NCBI RefSeq assembly: GCF_024139115.2 | Contig: NC_085140.1 | Span: 338,148,966-338,212,965 of the forward strand | Reading direction: 5' to 3' | DNA length: 64,000 bases | Origin: Armigeres subalbatus | Lineage: Eukaryota > Arthropoda > Insecta > Diptera > Culicidae | Shown: positions 11,600 through 22,200 of the stretch, one piece after another | Layout of the letters: each line of letters begins with the position of its first letter | Numbering within the stretch: the first letter of the stretch is position 1 | The notes under the pieces: generated by a model | Seen by the model: the letters and a program-made list of their open reading frames with translations, nothing else | Told to the model about the DNA's origin: nothing | The model's database searches: none | Made by a program: the position numbers and the translations under genes

Positions 11600-11800
11600 T
11601 TAATCTGAACTATCTTTTGAAAAGGGCCAAAGTTTTTGAACAATTTTTTTCTTCAAATGGATATAATCAAAAAACGACGCAGTGCTCTATGGGTGCAATC
11701 GCAATCAAGTTTATAAATAAAACCCTGATTAATACACCTAGCGGTGACGGTGCCTTTCTCGTGCATCTAAAAAAAGGCTTTGTGCACAAATTACGTAAGT
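11600..11800. repeat. Interspersed repeat, copy 1 (cctgattaatacacctagcggtg block)
   Basis: The block tttataaataaaaccctgatt plus cacctagcggtg recurs with a few changes at 48545-48585 (taataaaagccctgatt, cacctaacggtg). Boundaries are not defined. Confidence 0.5.
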
Positions 11801-12047
11801 CAAAAATAAGGTAAATCCCCCTTCCTATTGTATTAATGCAAATAAAGTATCTTATTGAATTTTTTGTTTCAAATTATATTATTTAGTTGCGTAACGATTC
11901 ATAAGCTCCCCTCCCCATCCCCCTGTGTCACAATAAGTAACGGTTGCTAAACTCCCCTCCCTGTCCCTCAAGCATTACGTCATGTGTGCACAAAGTCAAA
12001 TAGTATATTGACCATAGTCTAATGCAATTTTCAATAAGAATCATTGA

Positions 12048-12202
12048 GCATCAATAAATTACGTAACGATTGAAGGGGAGAGGGGGTTGCCCAAAGTGTG
12101 ACAATCCATACAAAAATCCAGATGCTTCATACAAAAAGTGTTACATAGGAGGGGGGCTTGAAAATAGCCAATTTTAGCGTTACGTAATTAATGGATCATC
12201 CC
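12048..12202. mobile_element. MITE with TTACGTAA-type inverted ends
   Basis: Left end atcaataaattacgtaacg and right end cgttacgtaattaatggat are imperfect inverted complements, with G-rich (ggggagaggggg) interior DNA between. A related full copy is at 38028-38191 and scraps are at 3360, 9500 and 11885. No coding capacity. Confidence 0.65.
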
Positions 12203-12209
12203 AAATGGG

Positions 12210-12610
12210 ACAGGCTTCCCAGTAGAATGCGACCTGTTGCAACCGAATTGGTTGAGGATATGTGCCTAAAACGTGAGCTAGATTTTTTTATTGTTTTTGG
12301 TTTAAAAAATGTATTTTGGTCAATTTTCAGAGCGAATATGTAACCTTCACTCGTAATTAGCTTATGAAAAAGGTAAACATATTAAAAAATTCTAAATTTA
12401 GTCCCACACTAAAAAAACTATTTAATAAATTAAAAATCTTGAAAAAATTCAATGTTTAAGAAGCAACATCCTAATGTAAAAAAAAAAGTTTCTCTATGTT
12501 TTGCAGCAGCCGTTCGGAATCATCATGCATTTTGGCTAATTCAAGCGGAACGCATACTATCTGCGTATGCATTTATCATCAGAATGTTAAGTTAATTTTT
12601 AAATCCCTAA
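12210..12610. other. AT-rich spacer
   Basis: Contains an A-run near 12478 and no other feature that I can support. Confidence 0.4.
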
Positions 12611-12871
12611 AGCAGCGGTTCTCAACTTTTTTCTTGAGGGGTACCCTTTCGAACTTGTACGTTCATAAGGGTACTCCCCAATTTTTTCGCTGTTTATGAA
12701 AATAAGCATAACTCATAAGATATATGGAAACGGACCTAAATACTAACCCAATATATGGCTCTTCAAAATGTTGTCTGAAGTCTTCGTTATTCTATGCAAT
12801 TTTGAAATTCAAATTAAGGTTATACATTAAGCTTCTTATAAGACTTTAATGACTTCTTCCGCACTTTGTGA

Positions 12872-13690
12872 AAGGAGGTTTCACAGCCTTATGAAAGGAG
12901 GCTTCTCAGCCTTTTGAAAGGAGGCTTTCGAGCCTTTTAAAAGGAGGCTTTTGAGCCTTTTGAAAGGAGGCTTCCGAGATCTTTTGAAAAAAGGCTCCGG
13001 AGTTTCTTGAAAGGTAGCTTTCGAGCCTCTTGGAAAAGGATTCCCAGCCTTTTTGGAAGGAGGCTTCCCAGTCTTTTGAAAGAAGGCCGCCCAGCCTCTT
13101 GAAAAAAAAAAGGCTTCGCAGTACACCCGATTCTGTTTTTACACGGATTTTTTTTACACGGCCGTGTAAAAAAAATCCCATACAAAATTTTTGCAAAGTT
13201 GCTCCATTTTGCATGATTCGTCGAGAAATCATAAAACTTTTTTTACACGGATTTTCAAATTTTGAACTGAAAACTTTTTTTACACGGAACGCATCCCCCG
13301 TGTAAAAAAAGAATCGGGTGTATTGTGAAAGGATGCTTCGGAGCCTCTTGTAAAGAGGCTTACCAGCCTGTTGAAAGGAGGCTTTCCAGCCTTTTGAAAG
13401 GAGGCTTCCCAGCCTCTTGAAAGGAAGCTTCCGAGCCTCTTGGAATGAGGCTTTCGAGCCTCTTGAATAAAGGCTTCCCAGCCTTTTGGAAGGAGGTTTT
13501 CCAGCCTCTTGGGAGGAGGTTTTCCAGTCTCTTGAATGGAGGCTTTCCAGCCTCTTGAAATTAAGCTTTCGAGCCTCTTAAAAAAAGACTTACCAGCATC
13601 TTGAAAGAAGTCTTCCCAGTTTTGAAAGGATGCTTGAAAGGAGGCTTCCCCAGCCTCTTAGAAGAAGGCTTCCGAACTTCTTGAAAAGAG
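12872..13690. repeat. Minisatellite, ~23-bp palindromic unit (GGCT/AGCC type)
   Basis: Degenerate repeats of the form gaggcttccgagcctcttga plus aag. Each unit contains inverted halves GAGGCT and AGCCTC around a 4-base loop. The array is interrupted at 13124-13320 by a MITE. Frames across it (12881-13305) are repeat by-products, not genes. Confidence 0.9.
13124..13320. mobile_element. 197-bp MITE nested in the minisatellite, TA target
   Basis: Terminal inverted repeats cacccgattctgtttttaca (left) and its near-complement ending gaatcgggtg (right), ~23 bases per side, are flanked by TA (13122-13123 and 13321-13322). The ends and TA duplication are those of Tc1/mariner-mobilised MITEs. The interior repeats the tttttttacacgg motif in both orientations. 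It interrupts the array, so it inserted after the array formed. Confidence 0.85.
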
Positions 13691-14074
13691 GCTGCCGAAC
13701 CTTTCAAACCTTAAGATTCTAGATTTTAGTCATACAACTTTTTGTCCTTTTGATCTTTCGATACAAAACCCTTCACACACTATGCTGGTTGTAAAAGGCC
13801 GGAGTAAGTAGATTTTGATTTACTGGTGTCCATGCATATTATGTACAATACAATGTTTTGGAATCTAAAATTACACATTTATCAAAACTGTTTCGATAAG
13901 TTTTTATGAGAATTTTAATATATCCGCCATAACGCATTTTAAGTCACGGTACCTCATATGGCCGGCAAAGGTACACAAACGGACAAATTCGTCAACAACG
14001 TCCATCGAATTCAAATTTTTCAAACATACCTACCTGCAGGCAGGCAAAATTTCGTTTCTGAAAATTGACCGACG

Positions 14075-14161
14075 ATGAATGATTTTCATACCCATTCGTC
14101 AACGGAAAATAAACGGCGTTCTGACGATTCAGGTAGCATGTCTGCTTCCGATTTTGATTGA
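14075..14161 (+). pseudogene. Jockey-type ORF1 start, truncated
   Basis: An ATG opens a short frame, MNDFHTHSSTENKRR followed by SDDSGSMSASDFD, ending at TGA (14159-14161). The serine/aspartate-rich N-terminus resembles ORF1 starts of Jockey-clade elements, and endonuclease sequence of the same kind follows directly. The rest of ORF1 is deleted. The assignment rests mainly on that context. Confidence 0.45.
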
Positions 14162-14199
14162 AAGCAAATACCAAAACTGAAGCTGTTCAGGTTGGCATC

Positions 14200-14720
14200 A
14201 AATTTACTAAAAAAATGTTTTTGGACTTTGTTTTAATAGAACATATTGCCATTATAACTGAAACATATTTGAAACCTGTACTCTTCATCAAAAGAGATCC
14301 AAACTATATTATTCACATAAATGATCGCCTTGACAGTGCCTCTGGTGGGGTCGCCATTGTCATTAATAGACGTATCGAACATAAATTATATTCTTCATTT
14401 GAAACCAAAGTTTTTGAAACCTTGGGAGTTTCTGTTGAAATAAAATTCGAACAATTCTCTTTTATTGCTGCCTACTTGCCTTTCCAGTGCAATGGGTAGC
14501 AAAGGAATTCGTTGAGAGCTGATCTTCAAATTCTAACTCGCAGCAAATTTTTCATAATTGGTGACTTCAATGCCAAACACCGTTCCTAGAATAAAGCTCA
14601 AAAATTCCAATTCAAGATTCAAGTCAGCTGTGTTGCCGATTGGTAACTCATGCTGACTTTGGCTCTGATCACCTTTCTGTGACGTTTAAAATCTCACAAG
14701 AAGCCATTAACAATCCAATT
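14200..14720 (+). pseudogene. Jockey-clade LINE endonuclease domain, deleted
   Basis: Translation shows AP-endonuclease-like (EEP) signatures: IITETYLKP (an ETHLKP-type motif, about 14252-14278), NDRLDSASGGVAIVINRRI, then FIAAYLPFQCNG. After a stop and frameshift come FFIIGDFNAKHRS (about 14549-14588) and a C-terminal VTHADFGSDHLSVTF (about 14641-14684) carrying the GSDH catalytic-histidine block. Sequence between GDFNAKH and GSDH is shortened. In live elements this domain nicks the target DNA; here several indels and stops kill it and no reverse transcriptase follows. Jockey (Juan-like) affiliation is by motif wording. Confidence 0.8.
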
Positions 14721-14839
14721 AGAATTTTCAAATTGGGTGTATTCAAAATTTCACCGATGAAAGATTCCATAACTTTAGAAACCATTCCACCACACCGTAA
14801 GACCAATGATTACTATATTTTCATTCTAGCAGTGCGACG

Positions 14840-15330
14840 GCACGCTAGCGATACCAACCACCATAACAGCTTGTTTAGCGGGACCCTCCAACAGCCGTAG
14901 AAACCGCATTCAAAAGTGAAAATAAGCACAGTGCGAAGCGGATAAAAACGAGTGCGACAAATTGCCTAATAACAAGCCTATTAACGAAAAAATTGGACCT
15001 GGAATGCCCAGGGGACAAACAGCAGCAGTCCGCGGCAGAAGTTATTGTACAAAGTTTATCGTCCAATTTGCACCCGGTCCGGCCCAATCGTCATTGTCGA
15101 AAGGCCGAACGTTGATGGCTGGGGCTTAAGTTGTAATTGCTGTTTGGTACAATCGTTTCTGGTTTAATTTTCCTTTTTGCGCTTTTAGTTGGGTTCTGGT
15201 TTTCTTCACTGCTGTTGATTTGCCACCACCATCAGTTGCTGACGGGGGTTTCGACTGGTTTGGGAATTGCACTGCTGATTTTTTCCCCAGATCAAGGCGG
15301 TTGGTCAATACTAATTATTTTTGTTTAGTT
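14840..15330. other. GC-richer unassigned block
   Basis: No match elsewhere in the window and no recognisable protein in any frame. The wording (gtgaaaataagcacagtgcg, then acgagtgcgacaaattgcc) is reminiscent of insect untranslated leader DNA, but no start codon or splice signal can be tied to it. Confidence 0.25.
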
Positions 15331-16180
15331 GTGTATTAATTTAATTTGGGATAGAAATTAGTAAACATTTGATGCTTTGGGGAAAAAATGCAATAAATTG
15401 TAATTTAGATATTTTCTTGTGTAAGTTGAACATTATTAGAGCTCCTCGGAATATTTTGGAAAAGGAATTAAATCTTTTCTTTGTTTTACATACTTTTTAG
15501 GATTATCTTCGATCGTATTGTTGAGGGAAACTATAGTTTGTAGTATCGTTTGATTGGAATGTATTTTATTATGGGCAATAATTCATCATTAGAATTTGTA
15601 TCTTTTTGGTATTTTCGTCTCATTGCTCTTTGTTTATTTATATGAACATTATGGAGACGCTTGGTATTTATCAAAAATGGTGTACATTTCTGCAGCGTGG
15701 CCCTACCGATTACATTAAGGTATTATTTTTTATTAAAAAGGTCTTACAAAAGTGACAACTTTTATTGTTGCACCAGAAAGTCAACCACAAGTTTATCTTA
15801 TCAGAATTTATTTTAGATTTTTCTAAAAACTATTAGAAAAAAGCAATTCTTCGGGATAATCCGTTCATGTTCATCCAAGCAATTCATTCCAGAAATTTCT
15901 AACTACGAGTTTCGTAAGGATTTCATCTAGAATTTGCCCCACGATTTAAGAGAATTTTTGTTAAATATCCTTTGAAAGTTCTTATATTATTTATTGAATC
16001 CTTTGAATGGCTATTGGGAAAAACTTCCAAATTTATTACAGGCCAGTAGCAAAATTCTTAGTTTCAAAGTATGTATAGACAATGTGGGGTTTGGCTGAGT
16101 CAGGATCTCGATCATGCAGGAAATAGCTATATGATATACGAACGAATAAACAGTAACATTTCTATGTATGGGTAATTGTT
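15330..16180. other. AT-rich spacer
   Basis: Around 15870-15960 there are weak attccagaaatttc-like stretches that could be decayed foldback satellite. Nothing else seen. Confidence 0.35.
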
Positions 16181-16465
16181 TAATCATTCTTCTCCTCCAG
16201 GTACCGTCCACCCTCTGCACTCCACCATAGATGGTTCCTTTGGATAATTCCAAGTGTACGTTGGTCCTGCATGAGCATCGCCCAGGTCGCGTGTATGTAA
16301 AGGACTACCGGTCTAATGAGGGTTTTGTGGATAGTCAGTTAGGTACGGCGGTTAGCTTTAATTCGATCCGTTTTGCGGAGGTCCAAAGCATGCACGATTT
16401 CCAGCCACGATGCGTCTCCGAATTTCTCTGTTGGTATCGTTATCGAGCACCTGTGAGCCCAAGTG
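16180..16465 (-). pseudogene. RTE ORF2 C-terminal fragment, antisense
   Basis: Aligns base for base, with substitutions, to 63427-63710: gtaccgtccaccctctgcac, gttggtcctgcatgagcatc, ctaccggtctaatgagg and ccgaatttctctgttggtat. On the minus strand it encodes the thumb/post-RT stretch ending TIYGGVQRVDGTWRRRM. Both ends are truncated and frameshifts are present. Confidence 0.8.
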
Positions 16466-16499
16466 TAATCTCTAAACTGCAATGATTTTCATAGTTTAT

Positions 16500-17700
16500 T
16501 ACATCATGAAACAGTCAACGAACATGTTGAGCATGAGCATGAGCATGATTGACTGCTCGCGGTTGCTCCATTATTGCCGGATTAGCTGTAATTACACAAA
16601 GAACCAACAGATGATAACCGGGTTCAGTTAACGTCCTCAGTGTGCAAATGCTGGAAATCCTATATTTCATGTAAGGCAATACTGGCGCCGGCCGTGTGCG
16701 AATGCAGGTTAATTCGGGGATTGAGAAAGAATTTGATGCAATGAAGCTCGATTGGATGAAAGTTGAGGAATCCTCTGCACTCTCACGAGTAATCATCAGG
16801 AGTTTGAAAGTGGTGCAGGTTCGTTGTCTTCGTGAACGATTTGCAACACTGTATGTATGAGTGGAGCTTTTTATGATTGTCAAATTGTTCATCCATCGCG
16901 AGGAAAAGCAATCAATCGGTTAAAGTGAGCGATTTATTATTGCTGAACAAGGCGTTCGGCTAAAAATTGCATTTAGCGGTACAGGCCGTACAGGCGATAC
17001 CGCCGAAGAATTTCGTAGTAGCTGAGATGTTAGAAATATGACATGCCGAACGGATGGGAATGTGGACAATCGCCGAAACAAGGTGCCGGGAAGCGAAGAA
17101 TGCGAGGGCGTGCTCTCATGATTTTCGGTAGTGACAGTAGATTGCTCAAAGCAAAACTTGTTTTTGTTCAAATTTGAGTTTTGTGCGAAGTTTTTGCTGG
17201 CTGGAGAGCCTGCACTCCTAAAGAAGCAGTTCGCCTTTGGGCAAAATCAACACGCGCCCCGTGATCCATCGGTAATCCGACGTGTTCCGCCATCCGTCGG
17301 ATAACCATGCGAGTGTTAGCCGTCGGCCATAGCGACCCGTCAGCCATTCCTACCGGCCACGTCTTCCGGCGACCGAACAATCCATTGGCAATCCGGCGAG
17401 TACCGCCATTCGTTGATGAATTCAGCGCAATTCTCGTTCAAAAACACGTATTCTGGCAAAAAAAAAGAAAACAAATTTTTGATCAGGAATGTATGAAAAA
17501 ATTCGTTTGTTTGAGAAACTACATATGTGCACGTACTTTGACGAGCAATTATTGAGTGCTGTTTAGAGTTTTCACACGAAAAGTGCCCCTGGGTGTTGAG
17601 TTTTGCCAAAAACTATTGATCTGTATCAAAGTAATTGAAAGATTCGGTGCAAATTAGTTCAAAAACAGTTTTTTGTTGTTTTGTCGAAATTGTGTAAAAT
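16500..17700. other. Unassigned, moderately GC-rich; short GAGCAT run
   Basis: A hexamer run (gagcatgagcatgagcatga, about 16529-16548) starts a stretch that I suspect is an interspersed repeat, but no second copy lies in this window. From 17200 to 17420, ccgtcgg/ccggc motifs recur irregularly. Frames here show no known domain. Confidence 0.3.
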
Positions 17701-17774
17701 GGATATACGCAGTTTCTCAAACAAATGATTCAAATATATCATTTGGTAATAATGTAATGCCGAAGAATTAAGCA

Positions 17775-18010
17775 GCCAGAGAAGTGAGATGTGTACTGTG
17801 AGAAATGTGAAGGAAGAAGTGTGTTGTAAGAAGTGGGATGTGAGATGTTTCGCTCATTTCTAGCATTTCACACACCTTACTGCTCATATCTTATTTCCTA
17901 TTTTTTCTAACTTCTCACAGTGTGAAATAAGAAGTTAGAATGCAGAACTAAGATGTGAGACGGTTCACTTCTCACTTCAAACATGTGTTTTCCACCTGCT
18001 CATTTCTCAT
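17775..18010. repeat. Simple-sequence-like GTGAGA / TCTCAC region
   Basis: Variants of gagaagtgagatgtgag occur in the first half and the complement (ttctcacttc, tcatttctcatcactcac) in the second, around 17930. The block is therefore a loose inverted repeat of a purine-rich microsatellite. A related scrap (tttctcactttaacttg, cttttcacttctcattc) is at about 34827-34862. Confidence 0.6.
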
Positions 18011-18019
18011 CACTCACTT

Positions 18020-18120
18020 TCCATATGACTTATTCGGCTAAATGGCTTTCTCAGTCAAATGTCTTACTTGGCCGATCGTTATATTCGACCAATTAGTTAT
18101 AAGCCTAATACCGTTACAGC
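18020..18120. repeat. Short GGCCGAA-type repeats
   Basis: Motifs ttcggctaaatggc, gtcaaatg, cttggccgatcg and attcgaccaa recur at ~12-20 bp spacing in alternating orientation, as in 31980-32160 and a scrap at 21276-21300. It is a degenerate short-unit dispersed repeat. Confidence 0.6.
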
Positions 18121-18352
18121 TAGATGAAATTTGGATAGGTGACCTTCTACCCAACGTGTTATTCGCACGGGACGGATACTTGTATTTCACCACCACTGAT
18201 CGAGGCATAGCCAATATTTAAAATTCCGCCTCGACAGTCATATGAGTGATCACGAAAAGAAAAAAGATATTTGTATTCCACGATAACAGTTTAATAAGCG
18301 GCAAGCAGAGGAAAAAAATGCTGCTATACTGCGAATACACAACCAAATCATC

Positions 18353-18360
18353 AGACCCCA
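18353..18360. repeat. Left 8-bp target duplication of the foldback element
   Basis: AGACCCCA here and at 21261-21268, immediately outside both termini of the element. Confidence 0.85.
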
Positions 18361-21260
18361 CATGGGCGTAGCCAGGATTTCGAGAAGGGGGGGGGGGCAA
18401 CTTTTTTGGTCTTCTAAATCGTAGTTTTATAAAAACACATGAATATTAACACATGAAACCAAATCCAAACCAAATCGAAACAATAATAATTAAAACAATA
18501 ATGGATTTAAAAATGCGTGATTTATTGCTCATCAGATATTTTTAAATAAACGGACAAAAATATTAACGAACTTAGTATTCAGAAAGAATATAAAATCGGC
18601 TATAACAATTATTATAAAAATCCTGCATTCTTCCATAAGTATTGTCTTATGCATTCTTCCATAAGTTTAAGAAAACTAGAGCCATACATCTGAATTTCTA
18701 AACAAATCCTCTCTGAAATAATATCCAGGAATTCCTTCGACAATTGCTCCTGGCATCCTATCCGAAATTCTATTAGGGATTCTTTAGCAATGCCTCCAGC
18801 AACTTATTCGGCAGTGTCTTCAGAAATTCCACCATAAATTTTGCCGGGAATTGATCAGAAAATTCCACCATTATTTACTCCAAGAAAATCTTCACGAACT
18901 TCTTTATAAGTTCTGCAGAATTCCCTGCAATAATTCAAATAATTTCGTGCTGTTTCCCATAATTTTTAAGAATAAGAATATTCCGTGGAAATTCCGCAGA
19001 ATTGCCAGTAGACATTCCTGAGAATTTCACGAAAAATCTTCGAATTTCTTGTGTAAATTCCATAAAATTTTCCGTGAATTGTTTCGAATAATTTCTTGTG
19101 AAAAATTCAAAGAATTTCTCCAGGAATTCCACCGGAAATTTATACAGAAATTATACCGAAAATGAAATCAACAATGGATTTTTTGGAGAAATTCCTAGAT
19201 TAATTCGCAATGAAATCCTGAAAGAATTCCGGTGGAAACTTCAAGATTTCCACTGGGAGATCCTCCAGGAGTTTCTCCGAAAATTCCTCCTGGAATTCTT
19301 CCAGGAGTTCCACCGACATTTCCAATTTCTCTAAGATTTCCTTCGAGAATTATTCCGGTAGTTCTATCGGCAGTTCCTCTGAAAATTCTTCCGGGAATTT
19401 CAGCAGAATTGGAATTTATTTAGGCTTCTTCAGGAATTTATATAGATTTTCCACCAGAAGCTCCTCTGAGAATTTCTCTGCGAGCTCCTCAGGGAATTCT
19501 CCGGGAGGTCCTCTGATGATGATGATGGTCCAGCTACAAATCCCAACAAAGGTTTCAGCTAGACGAGATTTGTCTATAAGATGAATTCTCTTGTTTCCGA
19601 GAATGCTTCTGGTAGCTTCCCCGGGGTTCCTTTGAAAATTCTCCCGGGAGTTTCTTCAGAAATTCTTCCAGAAAATTCCTTCGAGAGTTCCTCCGCAATT
19701 CTAATTCATCCGGGAGTTTCTCCTGAAATTCCTCCGGGAGTTCCACCAGAAGCTATTCCAGGAAACTATTCAGGCTTTTTTTCTGGAAATCATTTAGGCT
19801 TTCTTCAGAAATTAAGCTGGAAATTCCTCCAGAAGTTCTTCCGGTAGTTTCTCTGGGAGCTCATCCGGGAGGTCCTCTAGGAATTCTTCTAGTAGTTCCT
19901 CCTGAAATTCCTCCGGGAGTTCTTACGGGAGCTCCTCCGGCAGTTCCTTCGGGAATTCCTCCGGGAGATCCACCAGCAGTTTCTACGAGAATCCCTCCGG
20001 GAGTTTCACCGGCAGTTTGTCCGGGTGTTTCACTGAAAAGGAACTCTCGGAGGGACTCCCAGAGTAATTTCCGGAGGAACTCCCGGGGGATTTTCTATAG
20101 GAATTTCCGGAGAAATTATCAGAGGAATTCTCGGAGAAACTGCTGGTGGAACTTCTGGAGGAATTTATTGAAGAACTACAGGAAGAATTTCCGGAGGAAC
20201 TCTCGTAAGAATTCTAGGATGAACTCCCAAAGGAACTTCCGTAAGAATTCCAGGAGGAACTCCCGGAAGAATTCTTAAAAGAACCTCCCGGAAGAATTCC
20301 CGTAAGAACTCCCAGAGAAATTCTCCGAGGAACTTCTGGAGGAATTTGTAGATAAATACCTAAAGAAATGCTAAATGAATTCCTGGAAGAACACCTGATT
20401 GAATTCCCGAAGGAACTACTGGTGGAACTTAAGAGGAACATCCGGTGGAATACCCTAGAGGAAGAGAAAAAATGTTTCTGAAGGAGCTTCCGAAATCCCA
20501 TTTCCTGTGAAATTCCTGCCAAATATCGTCCAGGAATTCCCTGTAAAGTTCCTGGAGGTATTACTGGAAGTAATCCCGGAGGAATTAAAGGAAGAGTTCC
20601 GAGAGGAATGCCCGGAGAAGTTCCTAGAAGAATTTCCGAAGGAATTTCTTATAGATTTACAAGTGAAATTATGGAGCTAAATCGGAGGATTTTCGTCATA
20701 TATTTTTGAAGAAACTTCTGGTAGAATTTTGGGAAGAAATTCCGTATGTATTCTTGACGGAACTCTCGAATGCATGCCTGAAGGAAATGCCGGATTCTTC
20801 CTGAAGAGAGAATAGCCGAAGAAATATCTAGAAGTAAATCTTGAAGAGAAGAAAAGAAATCTTCAAGGAATTTTCTCGTGAATTTCCAAAAAAAAAATTT
20901 GAGTTGGGGGTTTCTAGATAAGGAGGAATTACAATTACATGAGAAGGATTTTCGAACGATTTTCAGGGAAATTTATGGATACCTTTCCGGAGGAATTCAG
21001 AAGTTCCCAGGGGAGCTTCTAGAAGGATTTCAAGGAGAATTTTTGAATCCGAAATGTTTCGAGTTGTTTTGAACTTTCATATATTATGGATTCTGGATGC
21101 CCTATAAGTTTTGGGAATCTTTTGAATTTCAACCACCTATTTCTGTATATGATTGGATCGCAAAGTGCACATGTTTGAGAGAATTCATTTCAGTACCCGT
21201 TCAATCTTTCCACAATTTCGGGGGGGCGACGGCCACCCCTGCACCCCTGCTACGCCCTTG
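18361..21260. mobile_element. 2.9-kb foldback-type DNA transposon with 8-bp target duplication
   Basis: Termini are CATGGGCGTAGCC on the left and the inverted form ending GCTACGCCCTTG on the right, giving a terminal CAWGGGCGTAGC inverted repeat. A long G-run follows inside each end. The body (about 18690-21030) is made of degenerate ~12-bp subrepeats: mostly ttcctccgggaa-like up to about 20030, then the reverse complement ggaattcccggagg-like to the right. The element is thus two long inverted arms of short subrepeats. Perfect 8-bp duplications (AGACCCCA) flank it. The 8-bp duplication and CA-starting ends fit hAT-type transposases acting in trans. Subrepeat arms recall Drosophila Foldback elements. 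No transposase frame exists, so it is non-autonomous. Frames inside it are by-products. Confidence 0.85.
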
Positions 21261-21269
21261 AGACCCCAG

Positions 21270-22200
21270 GTTATCCGGCCAAGTAGCTTTCGGCCGAATG
21301 ACTTTTTGTTAAACGATCATTTCTCCGTACGTATTTCGTAAAAACGTTGAAGATTTATATGGCTTGAAGCTATCGAGATATATGTGCCAATTGGTGCCCG
21401 GAGACAGCTCCGGGTGCCCAAAACTGACCAACAAGGTTCACAAAAAAATCAGAGGCAAACATATGCTTGATCTGATTTTCAAAAGTCGAAATGTGCTTAC
21501 AACTAATAGCATTGGTGATGTTGGGTATAAGACTTATAAAACGAACTTTAAAACTATTTCTTTTATTTTCCTAATTTTCCCGGAAATGGTCAGAGGTAGT
21601 CTCAATATCCAAATAAAAAATCTTTTTTTCGTGCAGAATCATGAAGTTTGATATGTCGTATGCTATATATTTTTTCTTCAAAAATCGGATTCAAGACTTC
21701 CACATGGTCTCCTGAATTCGTTCCGGGTGTCCCGGGATGTTTTCTATGATTCCAAAGGGGTCGAAATTGATTTTTGAACTCTGATATTAGTTTAATTGCA
21801 TCTTTCACTAAAATTCCGAAGATTGATATGGCTAATGATACATTTGAAAGTGTTCGGGACCGGTTCCAGGTATAGATAGTGGAATATATAGATGATAAAT
21901 CCTCTGTCTCCAAACGAACTGTCAAACGTGTCTCCAAACGAGCATGACGTCACGATTCCAATGGAAACGTTCCAGAATACGGGATGTGAAAAGACAATGC
22001 AATGTTTGTACGAAGCAAAAAAGTCAAAAGTGTCCTAAATGGCCACCCGACAGACCCCACTGGATTTTCGTTTAAATCCGGAACCATTGAACCGACATAT
22101 CTAATCGATCGGCCCTCTAAAACTATAATAAATTCCGGTTTGTGTCTAAAAAATTTCAAACAAATCGGTCAAAAAATTAATGAGCAATGAGCAAAAACAT
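21270..22200. other. Unassigned AT-rich DNA
   Basis: The wording around 21390-21790 (cggagacagctccgggtgcc, cctgaattcgttccgggtg) suggests a dispersed tandem-type repeat, but I see only fragments. No gene seen. Confidence 0.3.

Larger units (their letters stand above)
12613..13840. mobile_element. Transposon-like unit carrying a hairpin minisatellite, copy 1
   Basis: The left flank (12613-12870) begins cagcggttctcaactttttt and is homologous along ~240 bases to 42832-43060, the left flank of the other minisatellite. The right flank (about 13700-13840: cttttgatcttt, cccttcacacac, ctggttg, then tttactggtgtccatgc) is homologous to about 48460-48548. Shared unique flanks on both sides of both arrays show that the array travels inside one mobile or duplicated unit. 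The CAGNGGTTCTCAAC start resembles hAT-superfamily termini, but I found no matching inverted end or target duplication, so that class is only a suggestion. Confidence 0.7.

Noticed and set aside
12613..13840. Confident assignment of the minisatellite-bearing unit to the hAT superfamily
   Set aside because: The left end resembles hAT termini, but I searched both right flanks and found neither the inverted terminus nor a matching 8-bp duplication.
18935..20522. Several 60-100-codon frames rich in Phe/Glu or Pro/Gly/Ser
   Set aside because: They are translations of the 12-bp subrepeats of the foldback element in various registers.
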